64,000 bases of DNA from Membranipora membranacea. Its lineage: Eukaryota; Bryozoa; Gymnolaemata; Cheilostomatida; Membraniporidae. The position numbers were made by a program, and so were the translations under genes. The stretch covers positions 2,668,001 to 2,732,000 of the forward strand of contig OU612072.1 of the NCBI GenBank assembly GCA_914767715.1, written 5' to 3'. The notes beneath the pieces are model-generated. The model saw only the letters and a list, made by a program, of their open reading frames with translations. It had not been told where the DNA came from and did no database searches. Shown piece after piece: positions 1 through 13,100 of this stretch (positions are counted from its first letter, which is position 1; each line of letters begins with the position of its first letter).

Positions 1-115
1 ACTCACTTTTATACATATCAGTTTAGCCTCACTCCATATGGAAATGGCTACCAAGGTATCTAACCTGTAGTGAGAAATTTGAACACAGATACTAGGTATT
101 GCATAGTGTGTGAGG

Positions 116-1621
116 TCACAATCGCTGAGAATCAATCTTTGTTTTGACCAGATCAGTTATGTGTTGGATTGCGTTGTCTACAGTGCTAGAATCACCATCG
201 TTCTCTATGATCAGGTCAAAGTTCATGTCATCAAGGTCACATTCACTCGGTGCATCATCAACTTTGGTAGTAAACACAAAACCCCTGCAAAACAGAAAAG
301 TGAGAAGTCATCTGTGTAAATTTGTCATTCACAGATACTGTAATTGTCTTACCCTGAACATTGGTGCCATAACTTCTCAGAAATTATTGTTGCGATCGGT
401 ATTCTGGGTGAGAGAAAGTATTAAAGTAATGTCATTTTCATTTCTATTCCACTCTGTGAAAAAGCTAATTGGCGAGAATATCTTAACATATGCCAAATGG
501 GATAGCCACAGCACGAACCTTTCTTCTCTAGTCTTGAGGCTAGCTGTGACTCTGACAGTCGTCGTAGCCTGTGGATAAGTCTTCTTAAAGTATTGCAGGT
601 CAGTTTTGCGTCGGGCATCACTGATAACCCACACAGGTTTATTAGCTCCTGGACTATTTAGTGTAGATAATCTACAGAAGTATCCGGGATCCTTGTCTCG
701 TCTCTCTTCACCCCATCTTATCATATCAACTCTTACTTTCTCCTTGTACTCAGCTGGGGAGAAAATTAGACACACAGTACAGTCTAACAAACATAGCTTC
801 AAACTTCTCTCAGTATAACCTTCAGGTCATGGCATCTTCAGTGTCATGGAAAACCAGTGCCCTTTGCTTTTGCAAAGAATTTTTACCCTCAATAGCTCTG
901 CTGAAGAGAGCTCTTGGGAATTGAATAGCTAAACATCAGAGCGGTTGACGAAATAGAAAACCCACATTTATTATCATATCATGACCGAATATCACTTACA
1001 TGCATCAAGGAGGCGGCTGAAGTCTAAGTCATGTTCTACAGCGTACTGCTTCTTGAGAGGAGCAGAAAGTCTCATTACTTCACACTTATCATCGGATATT
1101 ACAGTCTGAAACAAGGTGTGGGCTTTAGAGTAATTCATGAGCCTATGTCATTTAGATTGTAGATCTCAAATAATTGCTAATATTTACTAGGTAAAGTGTG
1201 ACTCACTATTAAGTTGGTATCCTCACCATCGAAGGAATCAATTTGAGACGATCAAGTATTCCTACACCATGATGTTTGTTGTGTCAACAGCTTGGACAAG
1301 ATCACATGAACCTTTTCTAGTATTTCTGCTTTAGGATACATCCATTTAAGTAGAAGGTTCTGGAGCTATGTAACTATCCTAGATGAGAGATTGAATGCAA
1401 CACTATGGTATTCCTTACACTGATATGCATATTTCGTAGATAATAATAATAACAAGAAATTTGAGACTTTTTGCATTACTGCAGTAGATAATGTTACATG
1501 GTTAAGAGTTTTAAGATCTCACCTGTAGCTTGTCAGTTATGAAGTCTTTTCCTGATTTCCTTTTTCCACTGAACACCAAAATAAGAGCTGGGCTCGGTAA
1601 ATTATTGCCACTCTCATCCAT
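116..1621 (-). CDS. PMVK: Phosphomevalonate kinase, four coding exons
   Basis: Converts phosphomevalonate plus ATP to diphosphomevalonate in the mevalonate (isoprenoid) pathway. Model: complement of 116-284, 519-753, 1000-1105 and 1523-1621; 202 residues, close to the usual animal length of about 190-200. The P-loop GKRKSGKD is at residues 19-26. It is followed by [11 protein letters not shown] and then [19 protein letters not shown], the block typical of animal-type (P-loop kinase fold) PMVK, with WVISDARR and [11 protein letters not shown] further on. All junctions are GT-AG and phases agree. The ATG at 1621 lies just after an acceptor-like CAG near 1631, so a non-coding upstream exon is likely. 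Family assignment is firm; only the exact N-terminus is uncertain. Confidence 0.92.
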
Positions 1622-2846
1622 AATTGTGACCTGCAAAAGATTAGATCAAATACATTGGATCATGTGAATTATAAAGAAAGGAGATTGAGCCTTCGCTCAC
1701 ACTCCTGGTCTTCATTCGACAGAAAACTTGATGGAAGTGATGGAAGTTACTATGATTTACTGGAGCAAATGAACTTGACTAAGTACAGGCTTGAATTGTA
1801 GATGATGGTATTTTGTTCGGTTTTCATGTAACATTTCAATCATGTCTTAGTTCACATCTAAGTTATCATATTTCATTCTTCATAATGAGTGGAAACCGTA
1901 ATGAAATTGTTACTTCGAAGGCAAGTAATAAAAGCCTGAGTGACAATACGTTCTTCCATTTCAATTTTATAAAGGAATGTTCTTCGCCGTTAATTTTTTC
2001 TCCGCACATAAGCCCACAAACATCTGTAGTTGTATATACCTCTCGGAAAAATGAGGAAGTTCTTTGCACCAGATTCAATAACAACTTTGGCAAGTTGTAT
2101 AGTCCTAGATTGTCTCACATTGGCAAAATATAGGACTTGTATTGAAATTCATATACTAGGGCCTAGGCAGAGTCATTTAGCTATCATCTATGTGTTTCAT
2201 TTCTCAATTTGAAATTTTTCACTATTACGGCACTGTGTTTCAAAATTCAAACTATAACAATTAACAGTGAAACAGCAAGTTAAGTCTATCAATCTGAATG
2301 TTAGAAGCAGAGTGTCATAACAGTAACTTTAATATCAGTAACAGTGAGTGTATTTATTGACAGTGATACAACAAGTTACAACAGCAAGGGCTAACAAAAC
2401 CATTACTTGAATATAATAAGTTACAAGCAGCTGTATATTCATAAATAACCATACCTTCAAGCTGATGCAAGACCAATTTTTTTCTTGAGAATCTTGCTGT
2501 AGTAAAAGATGACCCTTTTGTGTCTCCAAGTCTTCAAAGTTGGTTTTTCTTCTTTTTGTCAAAACAGGAAATGATATTTTGGAAAGAAGAAATACTCAAG
2601 ACACTGTTATAGCCTTTTAATCCAAGCTAAATATTGGGTCGGTTGGATATCTCTCTTCAAATAAGCTCTGGTTATTGGCTAACAAGTTTTGTATTTGGTA
2701 ATTTGATTGGCTTGTTTCTGTTGCTCTAGTAATTAGGACAACATCCGGTTGTACCATGCTTCAAAAATTCCAAAAGCTCTAAAATCAACTGTGTGGGAAT
2801 ATGCTGAGAGAATAAGCCAAGGGTATGTAGTTCAGATCATTACCCG

Positions 2847-2955
2847 AATATAATCACCACCATAGGGGAATGGTATGCCTATGAGTATGAAGTATGATCG
2901 GATAAGTACTATTTGTTATTTAAGGCATATCATTTCCTGTGGTGGTGATTATATT
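2847..2955. mobile_element. Small foldback (MITE-like) element
   Basis: Imperfect inverted repeat: the arm at 2847-2880 begins AATATAATCACCACC and the arm at 2923-2955 ends GGTGGTGATTATATT, with about 42 bp between. No clear target-site duplication and no coding content. Could be a non-autonomous DNA transposon or a simple hairpin. Confidence 0.55.
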
Positions 2956-3890
2956 AGTACCAAAGGAGATTAGTCACTAGTGCTGTGAAAAATCACCACA
3001 AACAAGAAGTGCTTAGTAATTAATAACCAAGACTAAGCCTCATCTCAAGGCCCCTTTTTTGTTTTGAAAAAGAGAAAAAAAGAGGCCGTTTTTGCGATAA
3101 GGCTGTCCTAGACTTGTTCAATTATCAAAATAATTGACTGAAGACTAATGAGAAAAAATTGTGTCTCAAGTCACTGCACGCACAAAGGTTAATGCAGAGC
3201 CTTGCTAGAGTTTCAGGTGAACATTGCACACTGAGTAAACTTTCAATGTGCAAAGTCTTTTGAACTCAAGCATCCACAGCTCACAGTGAGTTCATTGGAG
3301 GCAGTGCAGCAGGAGGTGCCCAGATTATGTACAACATAGTAGCAGACAAAATTAAAAGTCGAGAAGAGCAACTCCGAACATTCAGAACAAGTTGTAACTA
3401 CCATCAGCAGTAAAATTGCCATCGGCTTCCTCAGAAAAAAAACCAACAATTGTGCATGCTCCGTCACTGGCTCCAATTTCCACCAAACCAACTTATGATC
3501 AACATGTTTAATTAAACTTTGGAACAACCTCCCTTTTTGAAGCACTTCTAGTTGGCCCAAGAGGAACCAGATCCTTGCCTGCCGTGAAGTCTGCTAAATG
3601 GAATGCAAAAATACCCTCTTAATACTCCCTTCTTGAACGAAGTACCTTATAAATAAATACAGGGTGATGGGACAAATGATGCAACAAATTCAAGTCTGAT
3701 TTGCTGGTGCTGGACTATAGTTTAGATAGTCTCACAGTATTATGTAAAGTTTGATCATAACCATTATTACAGCATAAGCTTACCCTGATGTTGGTATCTT
3801 GACCTATTTGGGTGAAGAGCATAGATTAGAGCATAATAAGTATGCATGTGTCACAGAGTATGATGTAATATGTAGTATACAGTAAATCGA

Positions 3891-3909
3891 ATTGATTGAT
3901 TGATTGATT
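3891..3909. repeat. Short GATT microsatellite
   Basis: Four to five copies of GATT. Similar GATT-rich tails occur near 19720, 22130 and 25590, which fits 3' tails of retroposed sequences, but this is inference. Confidence 0.5.
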
Positions 3910-4175
3910 TGTATTTTCACATACAATTATCATGGTGAGAATGATAAAGAAACGTATATAAGTGACAGCTCTCGGTGTAACTCAGATGTACATAAAATTG
4001 TTGTTGAAAAAATTCATAAAAACTAGCTGCTCTGGCGTTTAGCCTGAAAGCGGTAGGTGAAAAATTATGATATCTGTTTCTTTTGCTACAGGCAAACAAG
4101 GAGCAACTAGTGAATAAGAATTAGTGGGTAAAGGTCTACATCTGGTGCTAAATAATAACGAACACTAGTCACAAG

Positions 4176-7100
4176 ATGCCTGAGCACAAAACCCGCTTCA
4201 TACCAAAGCAGCAAGGTTACCAGTCACCGATAGAAGTGCCACATACAAGCAACAGAGTGCCTTACTATGGAACCGGGTAAATATTGTCATTTCTCCTGAT
4301 TTTTAAATTTTCTCTTTTCATTTCTTCTCCATGGTGCTTGAATTTGTCTGCTATGTTAGTTTATCAATATTGGTTATTGACTGTTTTGTTTAAATTTATT
4401 GATGCTGTCTGTATCTCTTGTCCGCCTATTTGAAGTTGATTGTGAGCTGACGCTCGTAAAGAGTTTATAACTTATTCTTGAAATTGACTTGTTGCCTACA
4501 AACACCCGTATACTTTATCAGGCTATCGTTTATCAGGCTAAAGTCGGATTCACAGTAACAATTTACTATAATAATTTATTTTGTAGCCTTAGTCGAGATG
4601 TCAGGCTTACAAACATTGGTCCAGTGAACACAGAGCTATATTCTCCTAGCCTCAGATCATACAGTCAGCACAATGACTCTGAGGTTACAAAGAGTGGGCT
4701 TCAAATGCGGGCTGATCAGCTTACGTCCCGACTTGAGGAGGTGAAGAGAGTCGAACTTGAGAATGAGCTAGCTGATGATGATAATAAATCAGGTAAGTGC
4801 TGTAAAATAGGACATTACAGTGCTACAGAACTATTGACAGTCCAGAGGTTCCGATAGAGACTTTTGAATAATTTAACGCCAACTCGCTCTGTTGCTAGTT
4901 GGTGTCTGCCATCATTAGTCTGTATGTTAAGATCCTTGAAACTCCTCTTGATTGTACCATTGTATCGCAGCTTTGGTAATATATACATATAACTTGTATA
5001 AACATAAGAAATAGCGGAATAGCTAGAAAGACGCCCAACAACAAAAAAAAGCTTTACAAGTTTGCCAGAGCATAATGGTCCTTCTCCCAGAGCATAATGG
5101 TCCTTCTTCCAAGGCATGATGTTCATTCTCAATGATACCTGTGTTACATTTTGAATACAAGGTATATAAGGAACTACAGTGACAATTCGCTCTTTTGCTC
5201 TTAGCAGAATAGCACTAAAATATTGTTTATGAATTCTGTGTTCTCTGCCTTTCTAGAAACTTCATCCCGATGGCAGTGCAGAGATACGAGAATTAAGTAC
5301 ACAGGGAGTCTGGATAGGGCGAGACGGGATTACTTTGAGCTTGAGGATATCGATCACAGAACAGGTAAGAGTGATCTGCTTATGTGTTACTCAAATAAGC
5401 CTGAGTTCTCGAGATGCTTATGGAGCTTTGCATAGGTCCCCGATTTAGCAACAAAGCTGGGGTAAAAATGCTAGCAAATCATTTCCAGGTCAGGTCAATC
5501 AAGGAGTTGGTCTACAACTCCTTGGGTCAATTCACTATTTGCCAGAAAGTGGCTGGTATATTGGTTTGATAGGGAATGACAATCTAAAAATTACATTAGC
5601 ACATGTGCACCTTTTATGCGGGCGCTAGTTGATATAATAATCTAGGTTTCGGCCAATGCCTGCAAAAAGATGCTTGATATTTTCATTTGATATTATCATT
5701 AGGTTTTGGATAGCAAAGGATACACTCCTTATCCTATCACTTAGATCTATTGTACTGAGCAATAAGTGCAATTGGTCAGGTATAACTGAGCAAACTTCTA
5801 TATTTAGTTTAAATAACTTGCTTCTCATGAATTAGAAAATTGAAGAGTTCTATCTCTGTATTGGTGGAATTGAGTGATCAGTATCACATGGAGTTATGTT
5901 CTCTTACTCTATTTTTGTTTATCAGTATTGATTATTGGCTGTTTTCTTTGGATTTATTGATCTTGTCTCATCTCTTGTGCACCGATTTATTTGTTATTGT
6001 GAACTGAATTTGATAAAGACAGTTCAACCATAATAAACCAAATCCCTGTAGGGGCGGTATGTGATAAAACCATCAATATTTATCAGTTCATACCTGCTCA
6101 AAGGCTTCAAATGAACCAGTGTGTTTTTGTTTTCCATAGTCCTATATATTTAAACATCAATATTCCTTTGTCTGTGATTTGTCTCTCGGGTGATTTTTAT
6201 TTTCAAGCTGCTCACATTTCTCTAGCTGAGTTCAGTTTAGAATATTCTTGGCTCCACTTTTTTTAACCAGATATAATGAAGCCGACGGATGGAAGCACTG
6301 CTGTTACAACGCCACTCAACGGATACTGTTATCTGTGCACCACACAAGAAGAACATCGTCAGCATCTGGTATGCCCTTTTGTCTCCCATATCCCTTCTGT
6401 TAGTCTTTGGAATTGTTTTGCCAAAAAAAGCAGGTATCAAGTAGTTTCCGGAATGGTGTTTTAACCACTAAATTAGTCAAGATTTGTTTAATAATGATAT
6501 TCAACTGTTGCATTTATGTTGTATCCATAGTTCCTGAACTGTGCTGACTATAATTTTAACTGTCATCTCCTTTAATGGAGGTGAGGAGAGGGAGGGGGAA
6601 GGGAGGCGGAGGGGGTAGATAGTGGATCAATGAGAATGGGGCAGTTGACAGCATAATGACTGTATACATGCCTACGGTGTATACTATCATAAGTATTATA
6701 TATAATATAATATGATAACAATTATGATTACTTTATGTGCTCCAGAGATCAGAGAAGAAGGTGAAAGGTCAGCCTCTGAAACAGTATACTAATCCTATTA
6801 AGCCAGATACTCTACCCTCTCGTCCATTCTCTGCATCCACTCCTCAGAGTCATGACAACCACCCACAAGGCAAGGCTATATACAAGGTGCTAGTCAAGAC
6901 TGGGAACCAACATAACTGCGGTACAGACGCTGAGGTAGGTCCACTCCTCTCCACTACTTAAAACTCGTAAAGCATGTAGTTGTGTTCCTTTAACACCCAA
7001 GAAAATGATTTCATCTCTGCAGTTAAGACTTGACCGTTTCAATCTATGAGAGACGATTTGAGGAATGCTAATAATATTTGGTTGTGCCATAGTTTAACGA

Positions 7101-10100
7101 TTTGCTGGAAAACCCTGACATATGGTACCCCGCCAAGATATGACATGAATATTGAAATGAGGATCTGCACCAAGGACCATTTATTTTGTTTTAACAAACC
7201 TACCACCATGTAAACATGCATTGGCTTATTGTTGTACCTCTCATACTTTAGGTAACACTACGAATGTACGGGCTCAGTCCGAAGGAGAGAACAGGTAAAC
7301 TCCCCCTTAGGAAGCCAGCTTCTAGATTCATGTTCATGAGAGACTCCGCCCACACATTCAGTATTACAGCTCCCAACTATAAACAGATATCATCTATAGA
7401 GATAGAGGTGAGGCCGTAGACATATATACTTTATATAAAGCCTATGGGTGGTGGCTTATTAATGCACATATAAAACTACCAACCTTAACATCACGGATAT
7501 ATTGTGGTCTCTCAAATTTCTGAATTTTCTAATTGAGTTGAGACTATTGAGAGTTTGATACATCATTAGCTGGGATACAGTCGGCATGACGTGACGTGAC
7601 ACGTTTGTGATAAATGACTTGATTGAGTGAAGTGGTTTTGAATAAAGAACAGCAGAAAAAACTGCCGAGCGTTCATCTCCATGCCATATTTCACATCTAG
7701 CTTAGCTTATTATTCTATTATATACAAGGAATTAACCTGCTCAACATGAAAAATCAAACGAAATGATAGAATCATGATAAATATTGCGTGATACTGTTAT
7801 TTATGTATGTAGACAGACGGTTATGAAACGAACCAGTCATGGTTCCTTGATTATGTGGAGATAACTAACATGAAGACTAAGGCTAAGTACTATTTCCCAT
7901 GCTCTGATTGGCTGTCACTTTATCATAAGGGAGAAACACTTGTTAGAAAACTCACACCCATGGAGAAAGAAGAGGTGTTCAGGGGTAAGAAAAATAATGA
8001 GTTTTACCAGGCTTTTTGTCCCAAACTCCCTGGTTTTATTGAACTAAAAATAGAATTTATCCATCACAGGTTAGTGGGAGGACAACTCAGAAAGATATGG
8101 CAAATGATATCTTTAACGGAATTTGAATCGGTCACAGATTCAATTCACATTTAAACTGATTATCTGATATAAATCGGCAATTGGCAACAAATTGAAGCTC
8201 AAATTTGACGGCACTATTTTTGTCACAATTCTGTCGCCTGTCAACCCTCTGAATTCCTTCATCTCGTAATTTTTAGACTACGAAGTAACCGTAGTAACTG
8301 GAGGTCACAAACACAGCGGGATCGACTCTAAAGTATACCTCACTTTGATCGGTGCTCAGGGTAGGCGGAGCTTAAAACAACACCTCTGTCACAAAGATGA
8401 GTCACACTGCTTCAGACGGGGAGCTGTGGATAGCTTCAAACTTAGAAGTAAAGACATAGGAGCCCTGTCTAAGATAAGGTTTGTCAAGTCCTGAGGCTGT
8501 TCTTTACTAAATATCCTTTACAACACTAACTGTTAGAGTTGCCTTTCAATATGACCTGTATGAGGCTGCAAGATAACCAAACATCAGATCGAGAACTTAT
8601 ACCCTTCCGCTGTGTATCATGTTTTTCTTTTTCAATCACTGTTGATTGCGGCTAATTCCTTTGTTGAGCGATCTAAGAGCACAAACTACCTTCCTCAAAG
8701 TCCTTTCTCTAAGAGATGTCATATTTCTCATTATTTTCATCTGATCAGAGCAATAATGCACCGCAAGAATTTGAGTTTAATTCTGATAAATGTAAACTCT
8801 TCTCATTATCAAAGATCAATATTGTAACTTTATGGTAGGACATATTAATAGAATATCCAATGGTAAATTTTTTCTCAATTAGTAACATTAGGAACCTTAT
8901 CAGTTACATAGAATGTTTTATTTGGACAGAATTGAACACGATAACAAGGGAAAATCACGAAGATGGCTACTTCTGCTTGTGTTCATCAAAGATCTCTACA
9001 ATAAACGACAACACCTCTTCTTCTGTAATCAATGGCTTGTCAATGAAGAGAACAATGCAGTATGGAGGGAGATACCAACTTCGAAAGTACCCAAAGGTTT
9101 TAATATCGGATCTTGGGGTGGCAGCAAAGAAGGTAAGAGATTTCCACTTTTTATTTTATCTAGGGTTATATTGTGGTATATATACCAGTCATTAGCGATT
9201 GGCCACATCTAATGTTATGTAATGTAAATAATGTAATGTTATTGTATTACTTTGCAGAGGGAGGAGATGTTTTATATGAGATAAATGTGCACACAGGTGA
9301 TGTTGGGTTCGCTGGTACTGATGCTACTATTTACATACAACTACAGGGAGACAAATCCAACTCAAAGTCAATCAACCTATCAGAGATCAGGGGAAACTAT
9401 GAAAATCCCTTTGAGAAAAATCAAACAGATATATTCCAGGTGAAACAAAGTCAAGGCTTAAGTTGTTTGTACAGCACACCACTAATAGCAGGCACCATAA
9501 TAAATCGTAAATGGCTCACCATTCTCATTTCACTCTTTTAGCCTAAATCCTAGACTGTCATGACAGTCCCTGCTCTGATAATCCGAAGTGCTAAAAATAT
9601 AAAATACAATGCTATATGCTACACATTAGTATTTACTATGACTTGCCCAAATAGCCTTGTTTTAAATCATCTCAACAACAAAGGCTCAATCAAAAACCGT
9701 TGACCTATTTCCTGTGTGATTGATGTCCATAGTAAGATTAGACTTGCAACACAATGTGTCCCTAAGATATGAAAATGATTTGCAACCAATCACCTGAAAT
9801 GTGAGCAACAAAGATTAATTTTTCAATTCCGCTCGGATTATTCATGACTACCGAACTTTTCTCACAATAATCAGCTGGTGATATCTTACGGCATCGTCTG
9901 TACTTGCCTCACTTTAATTAATGCATTGTGTTTTTCTATCGACTCCAGGTGAAACTACCCAATGTTGGTGAGTTAAAGAAGATCAGAGTCGGACATGATG
10001 GGCAGGGGATGGCTGCCGGCTGGTACCTAGAAAAGGTGGGTGTTCAACCATTTTTGACAAGTTTGTAGTTCCCCCCCTAATTTAAAATTTTTATTACCAA

Positions 10101-13100
10101 AATATTCTCATTCCCCGGAGCCTTAGGTTCGATTTGATATACCATAGTGGTGCTTTGATTCTTCTGATATCACGGCATGCCTTAACAGAGCAACATTTTA
10201 AGATCTGTCCGTTGACTATATGATTGTAGTCCCAGACACCTCAGGGAATGTTTTTCATAACCTATATAAACATTGTCACCTATGACTACATCTATGCAGG
10301 TTTTGAACACACTCACTGAGCTTTGCTTGTCATACAGTATATCCTCGAGTAGTCATCCTCTCATTGAACTTGTGTAGACAACTCCTGTCACTGGTGTTAG
10401 AATGTGAATGGTTGCCCTTTTTCTCATATAAAACTTTATGATAGCAGTGGGATCTGAACCCCCGCCCTTTCGGACAGGTGCCTAAAATCAGCGCTCTAGA
10501 CCACTCGGCCATGCTACCCATGTTGTTATAACTAAATTATTGAAATTATTAACAACAATTTAATATATAAATATAATAAGGAAGAAGAAGGTAAAACCTG
10601 AATCAGTTAGAGCCCCTTAACTCTTGCCTCCCCCCCCCCCCACCAACCGCCCGAATAAAAGTAACAATAAGAAATAACCGACAGTCTTTTAGAATAACTA
10701 TTATTCTCAGCAGGCCACCGTGGCTCCTACCCTACATTTCAGTTATTGATAAACAACTGAGGATTATAGCCATTCCTACAGTTAGGACTATGCTTCTAAT
10801 CTCAACAACCATACAAACTACAGTATGTGAATCCAACTCGTCAGCGTGAGAACCAGAAAATACTTAGATAGATACAAAATCCACTTAATATTACCACTCA
10901 AAATAGTAAATGGTGACATAGCTATCATAATAAGAGTGAGTGTATCATAAAAGCAAAAACTAAAAATCGATATGTATTTAAAATGTCTTTGATAAAGAAA
11001 AGTAGTTCCAAAAAACTCAAACAGCATTAATGTAGATTCTGGTGAGGAAGTAGATTATTATTATGCGTTTTTATTGAGGTTTATATATATATATAAGTAT
11101 GTTATAAACAAACGAAAATAACATCTCTTTGACCTCATAAAAGAGAATAAAAAAAACAATATATATATATATATATATGCACGGGAATAATAACTAGTTG
11201 AGCGAATAAGTTTTACTATAATTTTATAATTAATTATATAATATAGATACTGGTGAGGAAGTTTACTGATGTTAGAACTCGTGTAGCTGTAGAAGATGAG
11301 AAGGATAAGGAGACAAGGAAGAAGAGGACGCTGACCACGGCTAGTGCTATAGGTGATAGTGATGATGAGTCACTCAGCGAATCATCTGATGAGAGGACTG
11401 ATAGCGAATCAGATACAGAGTCTGAAGATAAAACCCCGCTTGTGATTGGCCGAAATTTTACCAGATCGTAAGTTAGTTTCTTTATTCAAACAAGGCACTG
11501 CAGTATAATTTTGTTCATTAGATGTGAATTTTTGACAATATATTTCCCAATTTTCGGCGACAACAGCCTATCAAATCTTATGAAGACGATTATTTTGTGT
11601 CTACATCTGCCCTAGACTTAAAATGATTTAGTTTTCGATTGTTAAATCATAATAAGACATAGACATCATAGTTTCTGTTCTGTACAAGTTTGTGTACATA
11701 CATAGATTTTTTACCTGTTGTCTCGGCTGTCCATTCACAGACTTCGGGATTCTCCCGTTCTTTAAAATTGTATCCAAATTTTGTTTTAGAGCATCGATAG
11801 TCAGCACTAAAGAGAAGAAGAAGAGAGAGAAAAGTAGAAGTAGTGATAAGAAGAAAGGGGTGGATAGAGACAGCGATAGAAGCAGTGATACGGCTTCACT
11901 TATACACTCTATCACTGCTAGTCAGCTCAGATCTAACAACAGGTACTATACATCATAGACGAGGTACCAGGGACACGTCCTAACAAGCCTTTTTTATTTC
12001 TATCGCTCCCTTTTAAGAAATCTAAGGCTACGAAAGTAAGTCTGAAGATATTAGTGGAGATCAAGGGGAGTACATGCGACGTAATACATGAATGGTTCAG
12101 GTGGATTTTGGCCGCACAGATTGTGGCGTTAATAATATATCATCAGTAGTATGCTCCCCTGAGAGAATAGTGTTATATCGCTGGGGCCGAGGTAGTGTTA
12201 TATCACTGGGGCCGAGGTAGTGTTATATCACTGGGGCTGAGGTAGTGTTATATCACTGGGGCCGAGGTAGTGTTATATCACTGGGGCCGAGGTAGTGTTA
12301 TATCACTGGGGCCGAGGTAGTGTTATATCAATGGGGCCGAGGTAGTGTTATATCACTGGGGCCGAGGTAGTGTTATATCACTGGGGCCGAGGTAGTGTTT
12401 TATCACTGGGGCCGAGGTAGTGTTATATCACTGGGGCCGAGGTAGTGTTATATCACTGGGGCCGAGGTAGTGTAATATCAATGGGGCCGAGGTAGTGTTA
12501 TATCACTGGGGCCGAGGTAGTGTTAGATCACTGGGGCCGAGGTAGTGTTATATCACTGGGGCCGAGGTAGTGTTATATCAATGGGGCCGAGGTTGTGTTA
12601 TATCAATGGGACCGAGGTAGTGTTATATCACTGGGGCCGAGGTAGTGTTATATCACTGGGGCCGAGGTAGTGTTATATCACTGGGGCCGAGGTAGTGTTA
12701 TATCAATGGGGCCGAGGTAGTGTTATATCAATGGGGCCGAGGTAGTGTTATATCACTTGGGCTGAGGTAGTGTTATATCACTGGGGCCGAGGTAGTGCTA
12801 TATCACTGGGCTTAGGTAAAGTTAAAACGTGACTCAATAACACATGCTCAGAAAGCACAGGGTATAAGAAACTCTTCATTAAAATTTTATTTATAGTTCC
12901 TCAAACTTCAAACAAACTATTAGCTGACATATGGGGTTAGTTTCTCTCTTTACGATTAGTTGACGAACATAAAGTATTAATATCATGAAAATACTGACAC
13001 TCATGATTATATTCTAGCGACTCTGACAAGGATATCGATGAGACGGAGTTATCGGACTCTGATGAGGAGCAGTCCACCACTAGGGGGCGCCGTGGTGACG

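Larger units (their letters stand above)
1640..4175. other. Gene-poor intergenic stretch
   Basis: No convincing coding exon seen between the PMVK 5' end and the next gene. It holds the foldback element at 2847-2955 and a short GATT repeat at 3891-3909. Open frames here are short, lack paired splice signals and do not resemble a known family. Confidence 0.5.

Noticed and set aside
3243-3560. Minus-strand 105-codon open frame
   Set aside because: No recognisable domain or splice context. The plus strand has a weak LINE-like look (LWNNLP-type pattern) that is too short to call.
10330-10521. Minus-strand open frame beginning MGSMAEWSRALILG
   Set aside because: It is a chance translation of the tRNA-Leu-like sequence.
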